NCBI GenBank assembly: GCA_900540045.1
Contig: UQEF01000069.1
Coordinates: 1-16,241, forward strand
DNA length: 16,241 nucleotides
Direction of reading: 5' to 3'
Source: an uncultured Eubacteriales bacterium
GTDB lineage: Bacteria; Bacillota; Clostridia; Christensenellales; Aristaeellaceae
The translations under genes were made by a program, and so were the position numbers. The notes under the pieces were generated by a model. That model ran no database searches and was not told the origin of the DNA. It saw only the letters and a list, made by a program, of their open reading frames with translations. Of this stretch, positions 1-7,709 are shown one piece after another; position 1 is the first letter of the stretch; each line of letters starts with the position of its first letter.

Positions 1-89
1 CCATCGCCATCGAGCAGGGCCTGCGCTTCGCTATCCGCGAGGGCGGCCGCACGGTTGGCTCCGGCGTCGTGTCCAAGGTGATTGAGTAA
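1..89 (+). CDS. tuf: Elongation factor Tu, C-terminal end (partial)
   Basis: The first complete codon is at position 3, and 28 codons run to a TAA stop at 87-89. The peptide contains GLRFAIREGGRTVGSGVV, the highly conserved C-terminus of EF-Tu domain III, the GTPase that carries aminoacyl-tRNA to the ribosome. The rest of the gene lies left of the window. A perfect hairpin terminator follows 11 nt after the stop, so the pyrophosphatase downstream is transcribed separately. Because tuf is often present in two copies, this is a common place for an assembly to break. Confidence 0.95.
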   Translation, partial: IAIEQGLRFAIREGGRTVGSGVVSKVIE

Positions 90-100
90 GATGCGTTCAG

Positions 101-130
101 GCGCGTCCGCTTTCGCGGACGCGCTTTTTT
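101..130 (+). terminator. Rho-independent terminator after tuf
   Basis: A perfect 10-bp G+C-rich stem (101-110 pairing with 115-124) closes a TTTC loop and is followed directly by six T residues (125-130). It is placed to end the tuf transcript. Confidence 0.95.
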
Positions 131-150
131 GATACCGCATGGACAGGAAC

Positions 151-187
151 ACAAACAACCCCGCCGCGGCGCCATGCTGCGGCGGGG
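151..187 (-). terminator. Terminator of the small lipoprotein gene
   Basis: Reading the minus strand, a perfect 9-bp stem (179-187 with 159-167) and an 11-nt loop are followed by a T-rich tail (TTGTTTGTGTT). It lies 11 nt past the lipoprotein stop codon. The tail is interrupted by G, so it is weaker than the tuf terminator. Confidence 0.75.
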
Positions 188-198
188 TCCGTCGTATA

Positions 199-426
199 TC
201 AGCCATTCAACCCGGGTTCACCTTCCGGCTGCGGCACCTCGGTGGGCAGGGTCTGCACGCTGTCCTGTGTGCCGCCGGCATCCTGTGTTGTTTCAGGTGC
301 GTCCGTAGCCGTCACGCCATCACTGGCAGGCCAGGGATCGCTGTCTACATGGGTCTGGCATGCGGTCAACATCAGCGCCGCGATCAGACATATCGAAAGG
401 AGCATCGTCTTTGTCCTTCTGGTCAT
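199..426 (-). CDS. Small secreted lipoprotein of unknown function
   Basis: This 75-residue protein has a lipoprotein signal: a basic N-terminus (MTRRTK), a hydrophobic stretch, and the lipobox LTAC with the acceptor cysteine at residue 23. Maturation would leave about 53 residues, rich in Asp, Glu, Thr and Pro and with no recognisable domain, probably a flexible tether on the outer face of the membrane. The start is supported by an AGGAGGG ribosome binding site about 7 nt upstream and an extended -10 promoter (459-467). The gene is monocistronic and diverges from the pyrophosphatase gene. I do not recognise the family. The lipobox, ribosome binding site, promoter and terminator together make it a real gene, not a chance frame. 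Confidence 0.8.
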   Translation of the reverse strand: MTRRTKTMLLSICLIAALMLTACQTHVDSDPWPASDGVTATDAPETTQDAGGTQDSVQTLPTEVPQPEGEPGLNG

Positions 427-458
427 TTGATAGCCCTCCTTGCATTGGGATCATTCCC

Positions 459-467
459 AGTATACCA
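459..467 (-). promoter_or_regulatory. Extended -10 promoter of the lipoprotein gene
   Basis: The minus strand carries TGG followed by TATACT, an extended -10 element. No good -35 hexamer sits at the usual distance. A short dyad (TGGGA, TCAT, TCCCA at 446-459) overlaps the expected start of transcription. Confidence 0.5.
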
Positions 468-486
468 CAACCTGCCGGTGAATGGC

Positions 487-515
487 TTTACAAATCCCGT
501 CATGCTTGTTACAAT
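487..515 (+). promoter_or_regulatory. Sigma-A-type promoter of the pyrophosphatase gene
   Basis: TTTACA (487-492) and TACAAT (510-515) are separated by 17 nt, each matching 5 of 6 consensus positions. This places the RNA start near 522, about 29 nt before the preferred ATG. It lies back to back with the lipoprotein promoter. Confidence 0.8.
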
Positions 516-550
516 ACCACTGACAACGATCCGAGAGGCTGGTGACTGAC

Positions 551-1084
551 ATGAGCAATATCTGGCATGATATTTCCCCTTCCCGCATTACCAAGGACGA
601 TTTTATCGCTGTAATCGAAATCGAAAAAGGGAGCAAAAAGAAATACGAGCTGGACAAGGAAACGGGCCATCTGATTCTGGACCGCATCCTCTATACCTCC
701 ACGCATTATCCCACCAATTATGGCTTGATCCCCCGCACTTACGCAGATGATAACGACCCTCTGGATGTGCTGGTGCTCTCCAGTGAGGTCATCCAGCCCC
801 TGAGCCTGGTGCGCTGCTATCCCATCGGGGTGATCACCATGCTGGACCAGGGCCGCCTGGACGAGAAGATCATCGCCATCCCGTTTCAGGACCCGTCGTA
901 TAACTCCTACCACGATGTGAGCGAGCTGCCCGCGCACCTGTTCACGGAAATCAGCCATTTTTTCTCCGTCTATAAAAACCTGGAGGGAAAGGAAACCGTG
1001 GTGGATGAGCTTCGCGGGAAAGACGCGGCGCGCGACGTCATCCAGAAATGTCTGGACGCCTATATTGAAAAGTTCTGCCGCTAA
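551..1084 (+). CDS. ppa: Inorganic pyrophosphatase, type I
   Basis: This soluble enzyme hydrolyses pyrophosphate to two phosphates and so drives biosynthetic reactions that release PPi. The 177 residues are typical of bacterial family I enzymes. The family signature DNDPLDV is at 67-73, giving metal-binding Asp67, Asp69 and Asp72. KKKYELD near 29-35, Arg45 in LDRILYTS, Tyr57 in TNYG, and Asp99/Asp104 in LDQGRLDEK match other active-site positions of the family. The start is debatable. A GTG at 542 would add three residues but lies only 3 nt after the GAGAGG motif, so I prefer the ATG at 551 with about 12 nt spacing. The gene is monocistronic, with its own promoter and a strong hairpin downstream. 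Confidence 0.95.
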   Translation: MSNIWHDISPSRITKDDFIAVIEIEKGSKKKYELDKETGHLILDRILYTSTHYPTNYGLIPRTYADDNDPLDVLVLSSEVIQPLSLVRCYPIGVITMLDQGRLDEKIIAIPFQDPSYNSYHDVSELPAHLFTEISHFFSVYKNLEGKETVVDELRGKDAARDVIQKCLDAYIEKFCR

Positions 1085-1092
1085 GCTTATGC

Positions 1093-1130
1093 AACCGCCC
1101 CCGGCGCATCCTGGCCGGGGGCGGTTCTTT
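1093..1130 (+). terminator. Terminator between pyrophosphatase and the converging aminopeptidase
   Basis: A perfect 13-bp stem (1093-1105 with 1114-1126) and 8-nt loop follow the ppa stop by 8 nt. The plus-strand tail is TTCTTT. The minus-strand gene ends at 1133, so the hairpin could also stop transcripts from that side, although its minus-strand tail is not T-rich. Confidence 0.85.
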
Positions 1131-1132
1131 GC

Positions 1133-2248
1133 TTATTTGAGATTTTCAGGGTTGAGGGCCTGCAGGTCCTCCGGCACAAACAGCCCGTCCTTTCGGATCA
1201 GCTCGCCGTCAAAATACATTTCCCCGCCGCCATACTCAGGCGTCTGGATGCATACCAGATCCCAATGGATGGCGCTGTGATTGCCGTTGGGGCACTCGTC
1301 ATAACAGTTGCCGGGAGTGAAGTGGAAGCTGCCGGCAATCTTTTCATCAAACAGGGTGTCCTTGATGGCGCGGGTAATATAGGGATTGACGCCGATGGCA
1401 AACTCCCCAATATAGCGCGCGCCTTCGTCGGTGTCGAAAATCTGATTGCTGCGCACGGTATCGGTGCTGGTCGCTTCCATGATCTTTCCGTCCCGGAAGG
1501 TCAGGCGCGTGCGTTCAAACACATTCCCCTGATAGAGACTGGGCGTGTTGTATTGGAGCACCCCGTTCACGCTGTCGCGCACGGGCGCGGTGTAGATTTC
1601 CCCGTCGGGGATATTGAGCTTGCCATCGCACTTGATCGCCGGCATTCCGGCGATGGAAAAGCGCAAGTCCGTGCCGGGTCCCTTGATGTGTACTTCATTG
1701 GTGCGCTCCATGCGGGCGGCCAATGCATCCATGGCATGGCTCATCTTGTTATAATCCAGCGTGCACACGTCAAAGTAGAAGTCCTCAAACGCCTCGGTGC
1801 TCATGCCCGCCTGCTGGGCCATGGCCGGGGTGGGATAGCGCAGCACGACCCAGCGCGTATCCGGCACACGGATCAGGCTGTGCACAGGCTGGCTGTAATG
1901 CTGCATGTACAGGCGCTGCTTCTCCGGCGGCACATCGGCCTGCTCGTAGGCGTTTGTACCCGCCCGCAGGCCGATATAGGCGTCTACGGCGCGCATGCGG
2001 TCGGCATCTACACGGGCTTCTTCATCCCATTTCTCAGCCGTTGCGCCCAGCATCAGCGCGCGCTGAACCCTCATGTCACGCAAAATGACGATCGGCTCTG
2101 CGCCTGCCGCATATGCCTCACGAATCAGTGCCGTCACTGCCTCCGGCTCTACGCCGAAATTCTCGATCAGCACGCGCTCGCCCGGCTTGAGGGCGCACGA
2201 ATAGCGAATCAGCTGGCGGGCAAGGGTTTCCAATCTGGGGTCCTTCAT
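1133..2248 (-). CDS. Aminopeptidase, M29 family
   Basis: This 371-residue protein is probably a cytoplasmic metallo-aminopeptidase of the thermophilic AmpS/AmpT/PepS type, which removes N-terminal residues from peptides. Length and motifs fit the family. NIPDGEIYTAP gives Glu217, GEFAIGVNP gives Glu282, GSFHFTPG gives His309, and AIHWD gives His328 and Asp330; these are the expected di-metal ligands. The N-terminal half has the family's opening (LARQLIRYS, then GERVLIEN). The ATG at 2248 is chosen because AAGGA lies about 10 nt upstream; an in-frame ATG at 2350 would run deep into the preceding gene without a ribosome binding site. It is the last gene of a four-gene minus-strand run. The acyltransferase frame reads 131 nt into this gene (see findings). 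Confidence 0.93.
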   Translation of the reverse strand: MKDPRLETLARQLIRYSCALKPGERVLIENFGVEPEAVTALIREAYAAGAEPIVILRDMRVQRALMLGATAEKWDEEARVDADRMRAVDAYIGLRAGTNAYEQADVPPEKQRLYMQHYSQPVHSLIRVPDTRWVVLRYPTPAMAQQAGMSTEAFEDFYFDVCTLDYNKMSHAMDALAARMERTNEVHIKGPGTDLRFSIAGMPAIKCDGKLNIPDGEIYTAPVRDSVNGVLQYNTPSLYQGNVFERTRLTFRDGKIMEATSTDTVRSNQIFDTDEGARYIGEFAIGVNPYITRAIKDTLFDEKIAGSFHFTPGNCYDECPNGNHSAIHWDLVCIQTPEYGGGEMYFDGELIRKDGLFVPEDLQALNPENLK

Positions 2249-3473
2249 GGTTTCGCTTCCTTCCCAATCGTTTGATCCAGGCGTTGACCGCCCTGGCCGC
2301 GGGCTGTTCCAGCCCATAGGTGGCGGCCATCGCCACAAGTATGGCCACACTGAAACACAGCAGCGAATAAGCCCGCTGCTGCACGGGGGTGATGTGCAAG
2401 GTGTTCGCGTCCGGGAACCAGGCCACGCGCATCTGCACGGAGAGAATCTGATGCCAGATGTAGAGGTTCATGGATATGGCCGATAAAAAGCGCATGAGCC
2501 GGTTATCCAGCACCTTTTGCAAAACGCGGGGCATATGCGCCGCGCACAGCATGGCTCCCAGCAAAACCAGCGTCAGGGGCAGGCGCATCTCCATCTGCGA
2601 CAGATGCAACGCCCGCTGCCCGGCCGCGCTGGCCGTCGATTGCGCCCGAAGAATGGCCAGCACCACGGCTACGCCCACTGCAAATCCCGCCGCGCACGCC
2701 CAGATGAGCGCGCGCCGCCGGGCAGGCCGCATGTGCTCCCAGGCGCGCCGCATGCGCAGATAGGCCATTGCCCCCAGCATACCCAGGGCATATACGTCCA
2801 GATACGCGGGCATCTGGTTGATAAGCATGCCCGTATCCTGGGCAAAATGCGCCACGCCAAGCCGCCACCCCCAGCCCAACACCGCCATGACCGGCAGCGT
2901 GATGGCCGGTTTTTTCTGCGCTGCCCGGGCGAGGAAGGGGAAGAGCAGGTAGAACTGCATTTCTACCGCGATCGTCCACAGGGCCGCGTTGAGGGGCGTA
3001 TAGAGGTACGTTTCCGGCCAGAACAGGAAGGTGAACGTAAGGTGCGCCGCAACATCCTTGGCCATGGCGCCGGAGGTAACGTAAGCACCCTGGGGCAACG
3101 CGAAACATACCAGCGCCAGCAGCACGGCCGCCAGGTAGCTGGGCACGATGCGCAAAAGGCGGTTGAGGTAAAACCGCCCGGTTTTCGGGACAGGGGTGCC
3201 CTCCAGCGTCTGCCGCGCATAGGGCAGATAGAGCAGAAAGCCGCTGAGCAGGATCATCCCGTCCACAAACAGGTAGCTCGAACGGGTGAAGAAGTCAAAA
3301 TCCGTCGACAGTCCCAGCAGGCTCACGCGCTGGGAAAGCCAGCTCTGCTGCCAGATGTGGTAGTTCACCACCGCCAGCACCATCAGCGCCCGGAATCCGT
3401 AGAGCACGCCAATTTCCAGCTTGCGGGGAGACGTGCCGCCGCGCGCATGGGCGGGGTTATTCGTCCGCGTCAT
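2118..3473 (-). CDS. Membrane acyltransferase, OafA/acyltransferase-3 family
   Basis: This integral membrane enzyme has roughly ten predicted transmembrane segments and probably transfers an acyl (often O-acetyl) group to a surface glycan or envelope substrate; the substrate cannot be read from sequence. Family hallmarks are the Arg28-x10-His39 pair (FRALMVLAVVNYHIW), RIVPSYL near 108-114, and LWTIAVEMQFYLLFP around Glu171. The ATG at 3473 has GGAGG 6 nt upstream and overlaps the end of the TPR-like gene by 17 nt, so translation is probably coupled. The family-like part ends near residue 400 (AWIKRLGRKR). The last 43 of 451 residues lie inside the aminopeptidase gene, are Arg/Gly/Ala-rich, and look like an out-of-frame reading of it. 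The true end may therefore be near 2246. Confidence 0.88.
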   Translation of the reverse strand: MTRTNNPAHARGGTSPRKLEIGVLYGFRALMVLAVVNYHIWQQSWLSQRVSLLGLSTDFDFFTRSSYLFVDGMILLSGFLLYLPYARQTLEGTPVPKTGRFYLNRLLRIVPSYLAAVLLALVCFALPQGAYVTSGAMAKDVAAHLTFTFLFWPETYLYTPLNAALWTIAVEMQFYLLFPFLARAAQKKPAITLPVMAVLGWGWRLGVAHFAQDTGMLINQMPAYLDVYALGMLGAMAYLRMRRAWEHMRPARRRALIWACAAGFAVGVAVVLAILRAQSTASAAGQRALHLSQMEMRLPLTLVLLGAMLCAAHMPRVLQKVLDNRLMRFLSAISMNLYIWHQILSVQMRVAWFPDANTLHITPVQQRAYSLLCFSVAILVAMAATYGLEQPAARAVNAWIKRLGRKRNHEGPQIGNPCPPADSLFVRPQAGRARADREFRRRAGGSDGTDS

Positions 3474-6465
3474 TCACGGCCTCCGTAGCGGGCGGAGTCG
3501 TTACCTCCTCGCCTGATTCCCCTTCCGGGACGGAAGCGGTTTCCGAGCCGCCCTCATCTTCCGGCGCGGGCGTAACCTCCGCGCCCGCCTCCGCAGGCGG
3601 GGCAGGCGTCGTTTCAGGCGCAGCGGTTTCCTCCGGCAAAGTCCATTCCCCCACGCGGGAGAATTTATACACCACATCCTGTCCATCGCGGATGTCGCGC
3701 AGGCTCATGGAGGTTTTGTCAATGCTGCTGAGCTTGTGCGTGATCGTCATATCGTCCTCGGTCTCGCCGGTGTAGAGGCTGAAGTTGCTCACATAGAAAT
3801 GGAGCGTCTCACCCATCAGGTCGCAGGTGCCATCCGTCCGGAAGGCGGCGGTCTTGCCGGTGGTGGAGGTCCATTCGCCCAGAATCAGATAGGCTCGCCG
3901 TTCCAGCTTGCTTTCAGCCGTATCGCGGTAGTCGCCCACGCGCTGGTAATAGGGCAGGGCTTCATAGGGCTTGCCCTCACGGTACAGCTGCTCCGCGTAC
4001 TGATAGCAGGCCTCATTGTAGATTTCCGGCAGATCGGCGTAACTGCCTGTGAGGTCATCCATGGAGAACCCCTCCAGGGCGGCGATCACCGCGGGATAGT
4101 CCTGCTGCTCCATGGCATCACGAGCGGTCTGCGCAACGTTGCCAAAGTAGGTTTCGTAGCAGGACTCGCTCTGTTCAGCGGCGTCGCGGTAATCGCCCAG
4201 GGCCTCGAAGGCCGCACCCGCGGCGGTCAGGTCGCCCGCGTCGCGCAGCTGCTCGGCCTGGGTGTACAGACAGGCGTTGTAGCGCTCCTGTGCCTCCTCG
4301 CTGTCCTCAATGGCCGCGTACACCTCTGCCGCCGCCGCGTAATCACCCGCCGCCTCCAGTTCGGCCCCATGATCCAGCTGGATGGAGATCAGCTCGGCCT
4401 TGGCGCGGTCGCTGTCGGGCAGTTCCGCCAGCACCTCCGCCGCGCCCTGGGTATCTCCCGCCGCCTTTAACGCAAGGGCCTGCTGATAGGCCGCCTCCTC
4501 AAACATGGCGGGGCTGTCCTGATAATTTCCCAGGGCCTCGAAACCGGAGATTGCCGTGGCATAGTCCCCCGCCGCGAGCGCCGCGCCGGCAATGGCGTAG
4601 CTGCACTGCTTGAGCTTGGTTTCGCTGTCCTTATAGGAGCCCAGCGCGTTATAAAGGATGCGCGCGTCCGCATAGTTTTCCGCCGCGAGGGCGGCTTCGG
4701 CCAGTTCGTAACGAACGGCGTTGAGCTGTTTTTCGCTGTCCTTGTAGTTGTCCACGTTTTCCAGCAGGGTCTGAGCGCGCTCCAGATCCCCCGCCTCGAT
4801 GGCGTCCATGGCCTGCTCATAGTTGCATTCGTAATAGAGCTGCTGCGCGTCCTCGCTGCGGGGCGTGCCGCCCATCTCCAACAGGGCGATGGCGCCGGCG
4901 TAGTCTCCGCCGTCCCTCAGCGCCGCCGCCTGCTGATAGAGGCAGTCCTGAATCTGCCCTTCGCTGTCCAGATAACCGATAATCAGGGTAAACAGCTCGG
5001 TGGCCTTGTCGTAGTCGCCGGCTTCCTTGGCGGCCAGCGCCGCCTGATAGATGCAGTCGTTTCCGCGGGCGGCTGCGTCGGAATAATCCCCGGCCGCCAG
5101 AAACAGGCGGCCCGCTTCCTCGCCCAGTCCCTGGGCCAGCTTCTCCTCCGCCAGGGTGTAGTTGGACTGATTCACCAGCTGCACCGCGTCCTCGTATTCA
5201 CCCAGCGGAGCAAGCGCCGCCGCGGCCCCCGCATAGTCGCCCGCATCGTAGAGGGCCTTGCCCTCCTGATACGTGCAGGCCTGGGCGCGGTCGGCGGCAT
5301 CGCTGTAGTCCGCCAGGCCCTGGAACAGCACGCGTGCTACGGCATAGTTGCCGCTGTCGTAAAGCGCCTGTGCCTGCTGGTAAGTGGCCTGCTTGACCTT
5401 CTCCGCGCTGTCCTGATAATCGCCCAGGGAGAGGAAACGGTCGGCGGCCAGTTCATAGCTTCCCTCTTCCAGATAGGCCTGTCCCAGCGCATAGGTGGCC
5501 TGCTTGAGCCTTTCCGCGCTGTCCTGATAATCGCCCAGGGCGGCAAAGTCCGCCTCCGCCTGCACAAGCGCATCCACACCGCCCGTCTCCAGCAGGGAAA
5601 GGGCCTCCTGATAATCGCATGCGGCCAGCTGCTCCTTCGCGTCACCGTAATCGCCCATCGCGCTGAAAGCCGCCCGCGCCTCGTCGAATTGCCCGCCGTT
5701 CATCAGCCCCACGGCCGACTGGTAGCGCACCGCGGGCACAACCCACAGAACGATCACGGCAGCCAGCGCCACCGCGGCCGCCGACAGGCTCGCAATCCAG
5801 ACCGTCATGCGGCGGCGGCGGCGTTTGGAGGCGCGCTGGACCTCCTGCTTTTCGATGACCAGATTGTTTTCCTCGCGGGCCTTGCGGGCCGCCATGGCCA
5901 GCTTCTGCTCATGAGCGGCGATGACATGGGCTACATTTTCCGGGCTGTAGCTGGCAAACACCGCGTCGCGCCGCCGCTCGCAGCGGCAGCAGCGGTCGCT
6001 TTCCAGCGCGTTGGCACGGCCGCATACACACAGCCATACCTGATCCTGCACGCAGGGATACCCCACCGCGTCCTTGCCGGCCACAAAGCGCAGCTGGTCC
6101 AGCGCGCGGCCGCCCGGCAGGGCGTTGGATTTGTAATACGTCAAGGGCGCGTTGCCCCTCCGCCAGATGGTGGAATCGTCGAACCAGACCTTTTCGATCA
6201 CCAGATCAACGCCCTCCACGTCTCGCCACTGGGAGGGCAGCAGCATGATGCTGAACCGTTCGCCCACCCCGGCCTTGAGGCCCTGGATGCGCTCCGTCTG
6301 TGAAAAGAGAAGCATATCCTCCTTGTCAAAGCATTTGAGGGTCACCTGGACGGACACCACGACCTTGTCGCTGAGGTTGTTCATGACAAAGGTGCAGTCG
6401 GCGTCATCTTCGGTGGGCATGGCATATTGCCAGAGCTCAACAGGACAGGTGAGATCAATCTTCAT
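3457..6465 (-). CDS. Membrane-anchored zinc-ribbon protein with about 16 TPR-like repeats
   Basis: I do not recognise a named family for this 1002-residue protein. Visible parts are: a probable beta-rich N-terminal domain (1-125); a zinc-ribbon-like cluster (C146, C148, C159/C160, C162 in WLCVCGRAN and CCRCERRR); a charged linker; RRRRR (215-219); and one transmembrane helix (about 221-243). Then come about 16 TPR-like repeats of near 37 residues (about 247-855) with the pattern Y-x2-A-x3-AGDY-x2-A-x3-F-x2-LGDYxDS. Last are a small beta-like domain (about 857-941, starting LGEW and ending VGEW) and a Pro/Thr/Glu-rich tail. Basic residues before the helix suggest a cytoplasmic N-terminus and an external repeat region. 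Many repeats start with Cys-x-Tyr. The start at 6465 has GGGAGG 7 nt upstream, 32 nt after the secreted-protein gene. A scaffold role is likely; no enzyme motif is visible. Confidence 0.85.
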   Translation of the reverse strand: MKIDLTCPVELWQYAMPTEDDADCTFVMNNLSDKVVVSVQVTLKCFDKEDMLLFSQTERIQGLKAGVGERFSIMLLPSQWRDVEGVDLVIEKVWFDDSTIWRRGNAPLTYYKSNALPGGRALDQLRFVAGKDAVGYPCVQDQVWLCVCGRANALESDRCCRCERRRDAVFASYSPENVAHVIAAHEQKLAMAARKAREENNLVIEKQEVQRASKRRRRRMTVWIASLSAAAVALAAVIVLWVVPAVRYQSAVGLMNGGQFDEARAAFSAMGDYGDAKEQLAACDYQEALSLLETGGVDALVQAEADFAALGDYQDSAERLKQATYALGQAYLEEGSYELAADRFLSLGDYQDSAEKVKQATYQQAQALYDSGNYAVARVLFQGLADYSDAADRAQACTYQEGKALYDAGDYAGAAAALAPLGEYEDAVQLVNQSNYTLAEEKLAQGLGEEAGRLFLAAGDYSDAAARGNDCIYQAALAAKEAGDYDKATELFTLIIGYLDSEGQIQDCLYQQAAALRDGGDYAGAIALLEMGGTPRSEDAQQLYYECNYEQAMDAIEAGDLERAQTLLENVDNYKDSEKQLNAVRYELAEAALAAENYADARILYNALGSYKDSETKLKQCSYAIAGAALAAGDYATAISGFEALGNYQDSPAMFEEAAYQQALALKAAGDTQGAAEVLAELPDSDRAKAELISIQLDHGAELEAAGDYAAAAEVYAAIEDSEEAQERYNACLYTQAEQLRDAGDLTAAGAAFEALGDYRDAAEQSESCYETYFGNVAQTARDAMEQQDYPAVIAALEGFSMDDLTGSYADLPEIYNEACYQYAEQLYREGKPYEALPYYQRVGDYRDTAESKLERRAYLILGEWTSTTGKTAAFRTDGTCDLMGETLHFYVSNFSLYTGETEDDMTITHKLSSIDKTSMSLRDIRDGQDVVYKFSRVGEWTLPEETAAPETTPAPPAEAGAEVTPAPEDEGGSETASVPEGESGEEVTTPPATEAVNDADE

Positions 6466-6497
6466 GGCCGTTCCTCCCAGCATCGGGGTCCAAAGGG

Positions 6498-7709
6498 TTA
6501 CAGGGTCCAGCGCATCTCGGAGGTGGAAAGCACCCACTCCTTGAGCGCGCCGTTTTCAAAGACAAGCTGCAGCACATAGCTTCCGGCGCTCTGTGCAGAT
6601 TCTGCGGCTGTATAGTAGGTCAGCAGCGTCTGGGTTCCTTCGTTGACTGCTTCGCCGTAGTCCGTATCCCCTGGCTGGCCGTAGAGCACACCCGGCTTGC
6701 CCTCGCTGAGGAACAGCGAGGACGCTTCCTCAAAGGTCATGCCCGCTTTCAGCCCGCGGGGTCCCTCCGTCTGGGCGTTTGAGACCCGCAGGGACTGCGC
6801 ACGGCCGCCTGCCGCCTCCTCCAGCCAAATCAGCTCCACGCCGCTCCAGGTCAGGTTCAGGTAGGTGCCGCCCGCCGCATCCTCCGCGGCGGTCTGGCCT
6901 GCGGGCTCACCCAGCGCCGCCTTCGCCCCCTCCAACGTCAGCGTTGCATAATCCATTCCCGAAAAAGACAGGTCCTTCAGCCCAAAGGGCTGCGCCTGAT
7001 TGGCCGCCACGGTCGCAGCGCTCAGCGTTACGTCCGGCACGTCGTCCACGGCGTCCCCGCTGGCTGCCGTCTGCACGCTTTCGACCGCCTCCAGGTTGCC
7101 GCGTACCTCATCGGCGCTGATGAAGCTGCTCAGCCCATAGACGCGGATGGCCGTCACCACGCCACCCTCCAGAGAGTACACCACGCCCGCATCGGTATAG
7201 CGCCCATCGGACACCTGCACATGGATGGCGCACTGCACGCCCGTGATTGCGCCGGCGCCGTCCAGCTGCGCCCAGCTCCAGTAGGCGGACTGGGGAAGGC
7301 TGTTGAGGCGGTAGAAGGCGGCAAAAATCCCGTCGCCCACCAGCGTGGGATTCTGCCAGCCATAGGTATCGATCAAAACGCTCTGCGCGTCGCCCAGCTT
7401 AATGCCGCGCGGGCCGGGATACGCCTCGTCCGTCACGGACACGGCCAGGAGCACGCTGTCCTGATCCAGCACGGGCTTGTCGTAATACAGGGTAGCGAAG
7501 TCATAGATAAAGGCATAGCCGTCCTCCGTGTGGGATTCCTCGCCCACCGGCGCGTTGATAGGCTGCCCGGCAGCGCTGTCGCGCAGTACCTTGACGACCC
7601 ACTCATTCAGTTCACCCTCGGCCAGCACGCCGGAATCGTCCGCAAAGGCATAGAGCGGACACAACAGGAAAAACATCATGAAAAGGCAGATGATCCGTTT
7701 CAGTTTCAT
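6498..7709 (-). CDS. Secreted protein of unknown function with an internal repeat
   Basis: This 403-residue protein starts with a signal peptide (MKLKRI, then a hydrophobic core) and a likely signal peptidase I site after AFA (residue 23). It has no lipobox or later membrane helix, so it is probably exported. GPRGIKLGDAQSVL (99-112) and GPRGLKAGMTFEEAS (316-330) are related segments, with a weaker third around 241-270 (FGLKDLSFSG, then AKAALGEP). This suggests a duplicated fold resembling small beta/alpha secreted domains. The ATG at 7709 is preceded by AAGGAGAGG. It is the first gene of the four-gene run and lies 32 nt upstream of the TPR-like membrane protein, so the two probably act together. 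No catalytic motif is seen and I cannot name a function. Confidence 0.82.
   Translation of the reverse strand: MKLKRIICLFMMFFLLCPLYAFADDSGVLAEGELNEWVVKVLRDSAAGQPINAPVGEESHTEDGYAFIYDFATLYYDKPVLDQDSVLLAVSVTDEAYPGPRGIKLGDAQSVLIDTYGWQNPTLVGDGIFAAFYRLNSLPQSAYWSWAQLDGAGAITGVQCAIHVQVSDGRYTDAGVVYSLEGGVVTAIRVYGLSSFISADEVRGNLEAVESVQTAASGDAVDDVPDVTLSAATVAANQAQPFGLKDLSFSGMDYATLTLEGAKAALGEPAGQTAAEDAAGGTYLNLTWSGVELIWLEEAAGGRAQSLRVSNAQTEGPRGLKAGMTFEEASSLFLSEGKPGVLYGQPGDTDYGEAVNEGTQTLLTYYTAAESAQSAGSYVLQLVFENGALKEWVLSTSEMRWTL

Noticed and set aside
2517..3488. Plus-strand open frame opposite the acyltransferase
   Set aside because: The sequence is basic and Gln/His/Arg-rich with no domain, and it lies fully within a supported gene on the other strand.
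4200..5660. Regularly spaced DNA repeats that might suggest a CRISPR array
   Set aside because: The period of about 111 nt is 37 codons in frame, and the repeats encode a TPR-like protein with diverged sequence.
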